From Micromonospora sp. WMMD882 (GTDB taxonomy: Bacteria; Actinomycetota; Actinomycetes; Mycobacteriales; Micromonosporaceae): 64,000 bases of DNA. A model generated the notes under the pieces. That model was not told where the DNA came from. It searched no databases and saw nothing but the letters and a program-made list of their open reading frames with translations. Below are positions 53,997 through 62,765 of the stretch, one piece after another (position 1 is the stretch's first letter; each line of letters starts with the position of its first letter). The DNA is taken from contig NZ_CP114903.1 of assembly GCF_027497255.1 (NCBI RefSeq), positions 2,294,001 to 2,358,000 of the forward strand, given 5' to 3'. A program made the translations under genes and the position numbers.

Positions 53997-54959
53997 TCAG
54001 CGGGCACGCAGCTTGGGCAGCACCTCCGCGCCGAAGGTGTCGACGAACGGGCCCAGCTCCCGCCCGACGTGGTGCAGGAAGATCTGGTCGAATCCGAGGT
54101 CGAGGTACTCCTCCAGCCAGCCGACGTGCCGGCCCAGGTCGGCGGAGATGTTGACCACCTCGCGCAGCTTCTCCATCGGCACCTGCGCGGAGACCACGTC
54201 GAAGTGCGAGACGGTCTCCAGGTCCCAGCAGACCGGCGGCGCGAAGACGTTGCTGCGCCACTGCTCGTACGCGATCCGCTCGGCGCGCTCCTGGTCCGGG
54301 TCCCAGCTCAGGTGCACCTGCAGGTGCAGCGGCCCCCGGCCACCGGCGTCCCGGTACGCGTCGATCATCTGCCGGAGGTGGTCGACCGGGGCGTTGACGG
54401 TGATCAGGCCATCCGCCCACTCGGCGCACCACCGGGCGGTGGCCACGCTGACCGCCGCCCCGACCAGCGCCGGCGGCTCCTCCGGACGGGTCCACAGCTT
54501 CGCCCGGTCCACCCGGACCAGGCCGTCGTGGCTGACCTCCTCACCGGCCAGCAGCGCCCGGATCACGTCCACGCACTCCCGCAACCGCCGTTCGCGCAGC
54601 TCCTTGCGCGGCCACGGATCGCCGGTGATGTGCTCGTTGCTCGCCTCGCCGCTGCCCAGCGCGGCCCAGAACCGGCCCGGGTACATCGCGCCGAGGGTGC
54701 CGATCGCCTGCGCGATGATCGCCGGGTGGTAACGCTGGCCGGGCGCGTTGACCACGCCGAGCGGCAGCCCGGTCGCCTGGAGCGCCGCGCCCAGCCAGGA
54801 CCAGGCGAACGCGGACTGCCCCTGACGTTCGCTCCACGGGGAGAAGTGGTCCGAGCACATCGCGGCGTCGAAGCCGGCCCGTTCGGCCCGTACCACGGCC
54901 GCCAGCAGCTCGGAGGGGTGGATCTGCTCGTGGGAGGCGTGCACGCCGAACACCGTCAT
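53997..54959 (-). CDS. Luciferase-like (LLM) flavin oxidoreductase
   Basis: A 320-residue TIM-barrel LLM protein (HPSELLAAVVRAERAGFDAAMCSDHFSPW; GEASNEHITGDPWPRKELRERRLRECVDVIRALLAGE). It resembles the TIGR03885/TIGR03557-type group related to F420-dependent enzymes. Cofactor (F420 or FMN) and substrate are not predictable. It follows the succinate-semialdehyde dehydrogenase by 54 bp on the same strand and is probably in its operon. Confidence 0.85.
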   Translation of the reverse strand: MTVFGVHASHEQIHPSELLAAVVRAERAGFDAAMCSDHFSPWSERQGQSAFAWSWLGAALQATGLPLGVVNAPGQRYHPAIIAQAIGTLGAMYPGRFWAALGSGEASNEHITGDPWPRKELRERRLRECVDVIRALLAGEEVSHDGLVRVDRAKLWTRPEEPPALVGAAVSVATARWCAEWADGLITVNAPVDHLRQMIDAYRDAGGRGPLHLQVHLSWDPDQERAERIAYEQWRSNVFAPPVCWDLETVSHFDVVSAQVPMEKLREVVNISADLGRHVGWLEEYLDLGFDQIFLHHVGRELGPFVDTFGAEVLPKLRAR

Positions 54960-55013
54960 GCCGGCGTCCCGTACCCAGAAGCCCCGCCGGCCAATCCGGC
55001 GCCCCCCGCCACC

Positions 55014-56426
55014 TCACTCGGCGTGTGAGCCGGCGCCGCCGGTGGCCGCGCCCTCGCCCACCCAGACGGTCTTGACGTTGCAGAACTCGCGCATGCCCAG
55101 CGCGGACAGCTCCCGCCCGTACCCGGAGTTCTTGACCCCGCCGAACGGCAGCTCCGGGAACGACGTGGTCATGCCGTTGACGAAGACGTTGCCGGCGTCC
55201 AGGTCGGTGGCGAAGCGCTCCTGCTCGTCCGGGTCCCGGGTCCAGGCGTTCGCGCCGAGGCCGAAGCTGGTGCCGTTGGCGACCTGGACCGCCTCGTCGT
55301 ACGACGACACCCGGTAGAGGCCGGCGGCCGGGCCGAAGACCTCCTCGTCCCACATCCGCATCCGCGGCGTCAGGTCGGTGACCACGGTCGGCGGGTACCA
55401 CCAGCCGGGCCGGTCCGGGACCTCGCCGCCGCAGAGCAGCCGCGCGCCCCTGCCGACGGCGTCGCGGACCTGGGCGGCCACCTCGTCACGGCCCCGTTCG
55501 CTGGCCAGCGGGCCGACGTCGGTGTCGGCGTCCATCGGGTCGCCGACCCGCAGCGCGGACATGTGCGCCACGAACCGTTCGGCGAACGCGTCGAAGACGT
55601 CGGCGTGGACGATGAACCGTTTCGCCGCGATGCAGGACTGGCCGTTGTTCTGGCAGCGGGCGGTGGTGGCGACCTCGGCGGCCAGGTCCAGGTCGGCCGA
55701 GGGCATCACCACGTACGGGTCGCTGCCGCCGAGCTCCAGCACGGTCTTCTTGAGCTCCCGGCCGGCGATCGACGCGATGGACCGCCCGGCGGGCTCGCTG
55801 CCGGTCAGGGTGGCCGCCCGGACCCGAGGGTCGCCGAGGATCCGCTCGACGGCGTCCGAGCCGACCAGCAGGGTGGTGAACGCCCCCTCCGGGAATCCCG
55901 CCCGGCGGAACAGCTCGGCCAGCCACAGGGCGGTCTGCGGCACGTTCGAGGCGTGCTTGAGCAGGCCGGTGTTGCCGGCCATCAGGGCCGGCGCGGCGAA
56001 CCTGATCACCTGCCAGAGCGGGAAGTTCCATGGCATCACCGCGAGCACCGGGCCGATCGGCTGGTACCTGACGAACGCCCGGGTCGCCTTGACCGCCGCC
56101 GCGTCGGCCGGCTCGTCGGCCAGGAACCGCTCGGCGTGCCCGGCGTAGAACCGGCAGGCGCTGGCGCACTTGGTGGCCTCGGCCCGCGCCGCCGCGTACG
56201 TCTTGCCCATCTCGGTGGTCATGGTGCGCGCGATCTCGTCCCGCTCCGCGTCGAGCAGGTCGGCCGCCGCGGTGAGCCAACGGGCCCGCTGGGCGATCGA
56301 CGTGCCGCGCAGCGCCGCGAACCCGTCGGCCGCGTCGGCGATGGCGGCGTCGATCTGCTCCGGCGACATCGCGTCGTACGTCCTGAGCACCTCACCGGTG
56401 GCGGGGTTGGTGGTGGCGATGGACAT
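55014..56426 (-). CDS. NAD(P)-dependent succinate-semialdehyde dehydrogenase
   Basis: 470 residues of the aldehyde dehydrogenase superfamily: PWNFPLWQVIRFAAPALMAGN, the Glu motif LELGGSDPYVV, the catalytic Cys in NNGQSCIAAKRF and the C-terminal FPELPFGGVKNSGYGRE. The sequence best fits the GabD-like succinate-semialdehyde branch (4-aminobutyrate breakdown), but related branches oxidise other aldehydes. Length is typical. Confidence 0.88.
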   Translation of the reverse strand: MSIATTNPATGEVLRTYDAMSPEQIDAAIADAADGFAALRGTSIAQRARWLTAAADLLDAERDEIARTMTTEMGKTYAAARAEATKCASACRFYAGHAERFLADEPADAAAVKATRAFVRYQPIGPVLAVMPWNFPLWQVIRFAAPALMAGNTGLLKHASNVPQTALWLAELFRRAGFPEGAFTTLLVGSDAVERILGDPRVRAATLTGSEPAGRSIASIAGRELKKTVLELGGSDPYVVMPSADLDLAAEVATTARCQNNGQSCIAAKRFIVHADVFDAFAERFVAHMSALRVGDPMDADTDVGPLASERGRDEVAAQVRDAVGRGARLLCGGEVPDRPGWWYPPTVVTDLTPRMRMWDEEVFGPAAGLYRVSSYDEAVQVANGTSFGLGANAWTRDPDEQERFATDLDAGNVFVNGMTTSFPELPFGGVKNSGYGRELSALGMREFCNVKTVWVGEGAATGGAGSHAE

Positions 56427-56462
56427 CCCGTGCTCCTGTCAGTCGCAGGGCCGGCGCTCCGG

Positions 56463-56726
56463 TCACTCGAAGAGCGAGTGACGCACGCCCGGCTCCTCCC
56501 GACGGCGGGCGGCCCGCCGACGCTGGATGACGACCAGGTCGACCACCGCCACGACCGCCAGCACGCCGCAGACCACGGCCAGCCAGACCAGGTCCGCGCG
56601 GGCCGCCAGCACGGCGAAGACGACCATGACGACCAACCCGAACGAGGCCAGCGCCAGCCGCAGGTTCAACGCGCTGTACGCGTGCCCGACGGTGCCCCGG
56701 GCGCGTTTGGGCTGTGATCGTGTCAT
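56463..56726 (-). CDS. Small two-helix membrane protein, DUF6343-like
   Basis: 87 residues: a basic start, AYSALNLRLALASFGLVVMVVFAVLA as the first helix, a second helix at about 47-68, then an Arg-rich tail. The SALxLRL-FGLV pattern recalls DUF6343 proteins; function unknown. It ends 36 bp before the dehydrogenase start and may be co-transcribed. Confidence 0.65.
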   Translation of the reverse strand: MTRSQPKRARGTVGHAYSALNLRLALASFGLVVMVVFAVLAARADLVWLAVVCGVLAVVAVVDLVVIQRRRAARRREEPGVRHSLFE

Positions 56727-56824
56727 CCAGGCGAACTACCCGGTGCCGTGGCGGGTTAACCTGCGACCACCGCGACGGCGTAGAGTGACCACACTGTCGC
56801 AGTTCGTTGGTGGGATGGTCGGCT

Positions 56825-57703
56825 ATGCCTCGACGGGTCGCTCCACGCCGCTGGGCCGCTCTGGCGGCGGCGCTGACCGCGCTGGTGGCGCTCGCCTGCG
56901 AGGGCGGGGGCACGGGCGGGGGCGACGCCACGCCCCAGCCGCCGCGCGACTCGCCCCGCCCCGGGCTGCCGGTCACCATGGCCGCGCTCGGCGACTCGGT
57001 GACCACCGGCTTCGGCACCTGCCTGGTGCTCTCCTCCTGCCAGCGCAACTCCTGGTCCACCGGGGAGGGACGCCGGGTGGAGAGCCACTACCGGCGGCTG
57101 CGGGAGCTCAACCCGGCGATGCAGGGGCGGGCGTACAACCACGCGTCGGCCGGGGCCCGGGCGTCCGCCCTGGCCGACCAGGCCGTCCGGGCGGTACGCG
57201 ACAAGGCCGACTACGTCACGGTGTTGATCGGCGCGAACGACGCCTGCCGGGGCAGCGTCGAGGCGATGACCCCGGTGGCGACGTTCCGCGAGCAGGTCGA
57301 CGCGGCGTTGCGGACCCTGCGCGAGGGCCGGCCGAAGGCCCGGGTGCTGGTGGTGAGCATCCCGGACCTGCACCGCCTCTGGGAGATCGGGCACACCGAC
57401 GAGCGGGCCGTCCGGGCCTGGGGTCGCGGCGTCTGCCCCGCCCTGCTGGCCGCCCCGACCTCCACCGCCCCGGCCGACACGGCCCGCCGTCGGGCCTTCC
57501 GGGAGCGGGTGGACGCCTACAACGACCAGCTCGTCGCGGCCTGCCGGGCGTACGGGGCACGCTGCCGGCACGACGGCGGGGCCGCGCACCGGGCGCGGTT
57601 CGGTCTCGACGACGTCAACAGCCTGGACTACTTCCACCCGAACAACGCCGGGCAGCAGCGACTGGCCGAGGTGACCTGGCCAGCCGCCGGTTACGCCGAC
57701 TGA
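56825..57703 (+). CDS. Secreted SGNH/GDSL-family hydrolase, possible lipoprotein
   Basis: 292 residues. The hydrophobic N-terminus ends VALAC at about residue 25, an imperfect lipobox, followed by a Gly/Pro-rich linker. The SGNH blocks follow: block I ALGDSVTTG (Ser nucleophile), block III GANDAC and block V DYFHPNN with the Asp/His pair. It is an extracellular esterase or lipase. ATG 56825 sits after GGTGGGATGGTCGGCT; an in-frame start at 56807 is less likely. Confidence 0.85.
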   Translation: MPRRVAPRRWAALAAALTALVALACEGGGTGGGDATPQPPRDSPRPGLPVTMAALGDSVTTGFGTCLVLSSCQRNSWSTGEGRRVESHYRRLRELNPAMQGRAYNHASAGARASALADQAVRAVRDKADYVTVLIGANDACRGSVEAMTPVATFREQVDAALRTLREGRPKARVLVVSIPDLHRLWEIGHTDERAVRAWGRGVCPALLAAPTSTAPADTARRRAFRERVDAYNDQLVAACRAYGARCRHDGGAAHRARFGLDDVNSLDYFHPNNAGQQRLAEVTWPAAGYAD

Positions 57704-57722
57704 GCCGTCGGCCCGCCACCGG

Positions 57723-58520
57723 TCAGGGACGCCGGGGCGGTGGCACGGCGCCCGCCCCGCGTTCGCGGTAGAGCTCCCGGGAGCGCCGGGCGAGATCCTT
57801 GGTGGCCGAGGAGTTCGCCCAGGTCCCGAGGACGATCGCCGCGCCCGGGACGACCTTCGCGAAGACCCGCTTCGCCGCGCGTACCCCGGCCATCTGGGCC
57901 AGCCGCACGCCCAGCCGCACCATCACCCGACCCAGCGCCGGCTGGGAGCCGCCGCCGAAGAGCGCGCCGGCCCGTTCCCGGCCGGCGGCCATCCCCAGCG
58001 CGACCCGGGCGGTCTCCGCCACCTTGTGCACCTTCTGCAGGACGAGCAGGTCGGTCGCCCGGTCGGCGTGCTGCGGGTCGACGCCGTACGCGGCGGCGAC
58101 GTGCAGCACCATCCGGGCCTGGGTCCAGGCGAGCACCCCGACGTCGATCACCGCGCCGGGCAGGCCGGCGGCGCCGGACACCGCCCCGGAGAGCCGGGCC
58201 CGGTTGACGAACCGACGGACGGCCAGGTCGGCCAGGGCGTCGGCGGTGATGCCGGGCTGCTCGGCCCGGACCCGGGCCACCCAGCGGGTCGCCTCCGGCC
58301 CGAGCCGCCGGACCGCCTCCAGGGCCAGGTGCTCCGGGGCGTACTGCGGGTCCTCCCGCATCCGGTCCCACAGCCTCGCCGGCGGCGCCTCCGGCACGTC
58401 CGGCGGGTCGGCGGGCCCGGCGACCGGCGGCGGGTCGACGGGCCCGGGGGCGGGGGCGGGGGCCGGCGGGCGCGGCGCGGGGGCGGGGGTCTGGCCGTCG
58501 ACGGGGGTCGAGTCGGTCAC
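57723..58520 (-). CDS. EcsC-like family protein
   Basis: 265 residues. The first 50 are a Pro/Ala-rich low-complexity leader; the remainder is a helical domain (GITADALADLAVRRFVNRARLSGAVSG, WTQARMVLHVAAAYGVDPQ, KVVPGAAIVLGTWAN) matching the EcsC family loosely. EcsC is linked to an ABC transporter in Bacillus, but actinobacterial members stand alone and their function is unknown. Confidence 0.65.
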   Translation of the reverse strand: MTDSTPVDGQTPAPAPRPPAPAPAPGPVDPPPVAGPADPPDVPEAPPARLWDRMREDPQYAPEHLALEAVRRLGPEATRWVARVRAEQPGITADALADLAVRRFVNRARLSGAVSGAAGLPGAVIDVGVLAWTQARMVLHVAAAYGVDPQHADRATDLLVLQKVHKVAETARVALGMAAGRERAGALFGGGSQPALGRVMVRLGVRLAQMAGVRAAKRVFAKVVPGAAIVLGTWANSSATKDLARRSRELYRERGAGAVPPPRRP

Positions 58521-58569
58521 GTGGCGCTCCGGGGGTCAGCAGCGAAGGAAACGGTACGACGATACGGAG

Positions 58570-58716
58570 TCAGCGCCGCTTGCCGAACTTCGCCGCCAGA
58601 CCGCGGATCTTCTGCTGGGTGCCCGGCTTGGCCAACTCCTGACGGCCGCGGGCGACCATTCGCTGCCCCTGGGGGGAGCTGAGGAAACGGCTGATCTTCT
58701 GCATGAGCGGGGACAT
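58570..58716 (-). CDS. 48-residue basic small protein
   Basis: A short gene with an excellent ribosome site (GGAGG five bases before ATG 58716). The sequence begins MSPLMQKISRFLSSPQGQRM and ends in a basic tail (KFGKRR). The FLxSPQGxR pattern recurs in short actinobacterial hypothetical proteins. It may bind nucleic acid or membrane; function unknown. It ends 50 bp upstream of the EcsC-like gene on the same strand. Confidence 0.7.
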   Translation of the reverse strand: MSPLMQKISRFLSSPQGQRMVARGRQELAKPGTQQKIRGLAAKFGKRR

Positions 58717-58783
58717 CTGGTCCTCCTGTCGCTGGGGGGTGCCTCACCCATGTGTACCCCGACGGGGCAACCGGCACGCCCGG

Positions 58784-59725
58784 TCAGGTGGCGGGAGTGA
58801 GCACCGCGTCGACGATCACGGTGGCCCGCGGCTCGTGCACGGCGTACGCCTCGGGGTAGCCGGAGATCTGCACGGCCTGGGCCGCGTCGGTCAGCCGCAT
58901 CCCCTGCCAGCCGGGCACCGCGAGCAGCGCGGTGAGGAACTGCCGGGTCGCGTACGCCGGGTCCATCAGGTCCGCGACGGTCCCCCAGCCCATGCTGGCG
59001 CGCTGCTGGAACAGCCCGACGGAGTCGTGGTCCCAGCCGAGTCCCTGGTTGGGGTGGTTCTGCGACTCCGGGACGGCGCCGCTGGCGAGGTTGTAGAGGT
59101 TGCTCTCCTGCATCGCGGTGGCGACCGCGATGACCAGCCCACGCCGGGGGACGTCCATGGCCTCGCCGGTCCGCACGATCGCGGTGGCGTTCTTCATCTG
59201 GGCGGCGGTCAGGCCGGCCACCGGGGCCGGGGTGGCGCTGCGCCGGGTGACGGTCTTCTTCGCGACGGCCTTCTTCGGGGTGGCTTTCTTCGTCGCGGTC
59301 TTCTTCGGGGTGGCGGTCTTCGTGGGGGTCGGGGTGGCGGTGGCGCTGGGCGCGGCGTCGGGCGTCCGGGCGAGTCCCCGGGACGCGCGGTCCTGCTCGG
59401 CGGCCCGGGTCCGCAGCTCCGCTTCGGCGGCGGCACGGTCGGGGCGCGCGGTCGGCTCGGAGCTCAGCAGCCGCGACTCCAGGGCCGCGGCCAGGCCCAG
59501 GCAGCAGGTCAGGCCGGCGGCCAGGGTGGCCACCCGGGCCCGGCGGGTACGCGGGGCGAGGTTACCGATCGCGGTTCGGCGGGTACCGGTCCGGGATCGT
59601 GCACGGGGTGCGCCTGCCGCATCGGGTGTCACCGCGTCCGCCCGTTCGGCTCTCCTCGCCTCCTCCGAACGGCCATTCGGGCTGGTGGGCGTGGTCGGGT
59701 CATCGATCATGTCGTCGTCACGCAT
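58784..59725 (-). CDS. Membrane-anchored lysozyme-like cell-wall protein
   Basis: 313 residues: a cytoplasmic leader of about 63, one membrane helix (ATLAAGLTCCLGLAAAL), then a Thr/Lys/Pro-rich linker with TKTATPKK-type repeats (about 120-165). A C-terminal domain follows with VIAVATAMQESNLYNL and WDHDSVGLFQQRASMGWGT. The Glu in AMQES is placed like the catalytic Glu of transglycosylase/lysozyme folds. This arrangement is frequent in actinomycetes and implies peptidoglycan binding or cleavage. The basic repeat region probably threads the wall. Confidence 0.8.
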   Translation of the reverse strand: MRDDDMIDDPTTPTSPNGRSEEARRAERADAVTPDAAGAPRARSRTGTRRTAIGNLAPRTRRARVATLAAGLTCCLGLAAALESRLLSSEPTARPDRAAAEAELRTRAAEQDRASRGLARTPDAAPSATATPTPTKTATPKKTATKKATPKKAVAKKTVTRRSATPAPVAGLTAAQMKNATAIVRTGEAMDVPRRGLVIAVATAMQESNLYNLASGAVPESQNHPNQGLGWDHDSVGLFQQRASMGWGTVADLMDPAYATRQFLTALLAVPGWQGMRLTDAAQAVQISGYPEAYAVHEPRATVIVDAVLTPAT

Positions 59726-60153
59726 CCGACGAGGCTAAGCAGACAACCCCCTCCGTCACCGAGAGTGATCTATGGCGCTCGCCACATTTTTGCCAACTAA
59801 ACCCGATACAACATTATTCGTGCCGTTCTTTCTGTACAAACCAGGCGAGCTGGTCAGGGCACGCAGCAGGCGCCGGGGCGACCCGACCGGACAGGAACTC
59901 CCCCGCCGACGTGACCGACACCACTCTCGTCGTGCGGTCCCCCGTTCGACGGCTGCCGCAGACCGGAAGAAGGAGGTGACAGCCCACCGTCCGGACCAGG
60001 GACGGGACCGTTCCGCCCGCCGCCCGGCACCCGACGGGGGTGGCCCCTCCACCGCGGCGCGGCGGAATGCACGAAGATGGCGAATGCGTTTCCCATACCG
60101 GCTGCCGTTGCCCCACGGCCGCCCGTCGCGCACGACCAGGGAGGTCCAGACCG
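59726..60153 (+). promoter_or_regulatory. Divergent spacer with an A/T-rich core
   Basis: 428 bp between divergent genes. Positions 59780-59850 are markedly A/T-rich for this genome (several TTTTT, ACATTATT patches) and probably contain the promoters. A near-perfect ribosome-site string AAGGAGGTGA near 59974 is not followed by a frame that looks coding. Confidence 0.4.
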
Positions 60154-61074
60154 GTGCTCGACCCACACGAGCTGTACCAGCTCATCGACGATCTGCCCGA
60201 GCTCGGTCAGCCGGTGCTCATCCAGGCGCTGACCGGCTTCGTCGACGCCGGCAGCGCCACCCGGCTGGCCCGTGAGCAGCTACTCGGCAGCCTCGACGCC
60301 ACCCCGATCGCCACCTTCGACGTGGACCAGCTCTTCGACTACCGGTCCCGCCGCCCGACGATGACCTTCGTCGAGGACCACTGGGAGCAGTACGACCAGC
60401 CGACGCTGGAGCTGCACCTGCTGCGCGACGACGACGAGACGCCCTTCCTGCTGCTCACCGGCCCGGAGCCGGACCTCCAGTGGGAGCGTTTCGTCGCGGC
60501 GGTCAGCGGGCTGGCCACCCGCCTGGACGTCCGGCTCACCGTCGGGCTGAACGCCATCCCGATGGCTGTGCCGCACACCCGTCCCACCGGGGTCACCGCG
60601 CACGCCACCCGACGTGACCTGATCGCCGGCTACGAGTCGTGGCTGCAACGGGTCCAGGTGCCCGGCAGCGTCGGCCACCTCCTGGAGTACCGGCTCGGCC
60701 AGGCCGGACGCGACGCGCTCGGCTTCGCCGTACACGTGCCCCACTACGTCGCGCAGACCGAGTACCCGGCGGCGGCCGAGGTGCTGCTCTCCTCGGTCTC
60801 CCGCAGCACCGGGCTGCTGCTGCCCACCGACGGCCTGCGGTCGGCCGCCGAGGTGGTCCGGGTCGAGATCGACCGGCAGGTGGCCCAGACCGAGGACGCC
60901 GCCACCCTGGTCCGGGCGTTGGAGGAGCAGTACGACGCGTTCGCCCGGGGTCGGGGTGAGCGCAACCTGCTCGCCGCCGAGAGCGGGCCGCTGCCCACCG
61001 CCGACGAGCTCGGCGCCGAGCTGGAACGCTTCCTCGCCGAGCAGACCCGCCCCGGCGACAACCCGCCCGGCTGA
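60154..61074 (+). CDS. PAC2-family protein (proteasome-assembly-chaperone-like)
   Basis: 306 residues with the PAC2 fold pattern: PVLIQALTGFVDAGSATRLAREQLL, FDYRSRRPTMTF and LLLTGPEPDLQWERFV, with GLNAIPMAVPHTRP later. Actinobacterial PAC2 proteins occur in proteasome-containing species, but whether they assist proteasome assembly is not established. GTG 60154 follows GGGAGGTCCAGACC. Confidence 0.88.
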   Translation: MLDPHELYQLIDDLPELGQPVLIQALTGFVDAGSATRLAREQLLGSLDATPIATFDVDQLFDYRSRRPTMTFVEDHWEQYDQPTLELHLLRDDDETPFLLLTGPEPDLQWERFVAAVSGLATRLDVRLTVGLNAIPMAVPHTRPTGVTAHATRRDLIAGYESWLQRVQVPGSVGHLLEYRLGQAGRDALGFAVHVPHYVAQTEYPAAAEVLLSSVSRSTGLLLPTDGLRSAAEVVRVEIDRQVAQTEDAATLVRALEEQYDAFARGRGERNLLAAESGPLPTADELGAELERFLAEQTRPGDNPPG

Positions 61075-61239
61075 CCCGCCCCGCCGTCGGCGCGCCGGCG
61101 TTCGCGGTTCCGCGGTTTCGCGGTTTCCCTGACACGGGGCTGTCCCGGGCTCGTTTTCCCGCGTTTTCAGGGATATCCGACGCCCGGTCTCCGGACCGGG
61201 CGGCGGGCACGGCGGGCGAGCATGGGGCAGGCTGGGGGG

Positions 61240-62037
61240 ATGCGCCTGGCGACGTGGAACGTGAACTCGGTGAAGGCCCGCCTGCCCCGGCTGCTCGACT
61301 GGCTCGGCGGCGCCGAACCGGACGTGGTCTGCCTGCAGGAGACCAAGTGCCCGGACGGCGCGTTCCCGGTGGCCGAGGTCGGCGAGCTGGGCTACACCGT
61401 CGCCAGCCACAGCGACGGGCGGTGGAACGGCGTCGCCATCCTCTCCCGGGTCGGCCTGACCGACGTCACGGTCGGCTTCGCCGGTCAACCCGGGTTCCCC
61501 GAGCCGGAGGCGCGGGCGATCTCCGCCACCTGCGCCGGGGTCCGGGTCTGGTCGGTGTACGTGCCGAACGGGCGCGCCACCGACGACCCGCACTACGCGT
61601 ACAAGCTGGCCTGGTTCGCCGCGCTGCGGGACGTGCTGGCCGACGAGTTGCGCGGCGGGCTGCCGCTGGCGGTGTGCGGGGACTTCAACGTCGCCCCCAC
61701 CGACGCCGACGTCTGGGACCCGGCGGTCTTCACCCACTCCACCCACGTCACCCCCGCCGAGCGGACGGCGCTGGCCGCGCTGCGCGAGCTCGGCCTGGTC
61801 GACGTGGTGCCCACCCCGATGAAGGGCCCCCACCCCTTCACGTACTGGGACTACCGGGCCGGCATGTTCCACCAGAACAAGGGCATGCGGATCGACCTGG
61901 TGTACGCCTCGAAGCCGTTCGCCGACGCGGTGCGGGGCGCGTACGTGGACCGGGAGGCCCGCAAGGGCAAGGGCCCCTCCGACCACGCCCCGATCGTGGT
62001 CGACGCCGACCTGACGCCCGACGACCAGGGCGGATGA
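61240..62037 (+). CDS. xthA: Exodeoxyribonuclease III (AP endonuclease)
   Basis: A 265-residue EEP-fold nuclease that repairs abasic sites and trims DNA 3' ends. The catalytic blocks are present: LATWNVNSVKARL, LQETKCPD (metal Glu), GDFNVAPTDADVW and SDHAPIVVD (His base). The length matches the family. ATG 61240 begins the conserved start; an ATG at 61222 would add six residues. Confidence 0.93.
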   Translation: MRLATWNVNSVKARLPRLLDWLGGAEPDVVCLQETKCPDGAFPVAEVGELGYTVASHSDGRWNGVAILSRVGLTDVTVGFAGQPGFPEPEARAISATCAGVRVWSVYVPNGRATDDPHYAYKLAWFAALRDVLADELRGGLPLAVCGDFNVAPTDADVWDPAVFTHSTHVTPAERTALAALRELGLVDVVPTPMKGPHPFTYWDYRAGMFHQNKGMRIDLVYASKPFADAVRGAYVDREARKGKGPSDHAPIVVDADLTPDDQGG

Positions 62038-62083
62038 CGGGAACGGACCGAATCTGTCGTACCCGGCAGGCAGGATGGCGGGC

Positions 62084-62713
62084 ATGGCGAAACCGGAGAT
62101 CGTGTCCCCCGAGGAGTGGCAGAAGGTCCGCGACGACCTGCTCGTGGCGGAGAAGGAAGTGACCCGCGCGCAGGACAGGCTGGCCGCCCGGCGGCGACGC
62201 CTGCCGATGGTGCGGTTCGACAAGCCGTACACCTTCGACACGCCCGACGGGCCGAAGAGCCTGGTCGACCTCTTCGACGGGCGCGACGAGCTGGTGGTCT
62301 ACCAGTTCATGGACCGCGGGCCGACGCACTACTGCCCCGGCTGCACCTACTTCACCGACAACGTGCCCGTCCACGCGCTGCCGCTGCTGGCCGAGCGGGG
62401 CATCACCTGGGTGACGGTCTCCGACATGCCGCTGACGCAGATCGAGGCCTACAAGGCCGAACGCGGCTGGACGCTGCCGTTCGTGTCGTCGCGCGGCACG
62501 TCGTTCTCCGCCGACTGCGGCGCGGGCGGCGGGTTCATGCTGAGCGTCTTCCTGCGCGACGGCGACGAGGTCTACCGCACCTACAGCACCACCGCGCGGG
62601 GCGTCGACGGGCTGGTCTTCGCCGCCAAGATCATGGATCTGTCCGTGTACGGCCGGATGCAGGACTGGGAGGACTCCCCCGCCGGCTGGCCCCAGCACCC
62701 GACGTACGGGTAA
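62084..62713 (+). CDS. DUF899 thioredoxin-like protein
   Basis: 209 residues. The family features are clear: VSPEEWQKVRDDLLVAEKEVTR, YQFMDRGPTHYCPGCTYFTDN (with CPGC), WTLPFVSSRGTSFSADCG and VYRTYSTTARGVD. DUF899 proteins have a thioredoxin fold with a CxxC and are presumed oxidoreductases. ATG 62075 in the same frame would add three residues. Confidence 0.88.
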   Translation: MAKPEIVSPEEWQKVRDDLLVAEKEVTRAQDRLAARRRRLPMVRFDKPYTFDTPDGPKSLVDLFDGRDELVVYQFMDRGPTHYCPGCTYFTDNVPVHALPLLAERGITWVTVSDMPLTQIEAYKAERGWTLPFVSSRGTSFSADCGAGGGFMLSVFLRDGDEVYRTYSTTARGVDGLVFAAKIMDLSVYGRMQDWEDSPAGWPQHPTYG

Positions 62714-62765
62714 GGCGCTCGAAACCTGACGACATCGACGGTCGTCCCCGGGATACTGGTCGCCG

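Noticed and set aside
59974..60153. Gene beginning at the AAGGAGGTGA string
   Set aside because: The GTG lies inside the putative Shine-Dalgarno itself and the frame that follows is Arg-rich and overlaps the PAC2 gene.
61090..61140. Triplicate CGCGGTT-like repeats before exonuclease III
   Set aside because: Short, imperfect, and explainable by GC-rich composition; no structure or function supported.
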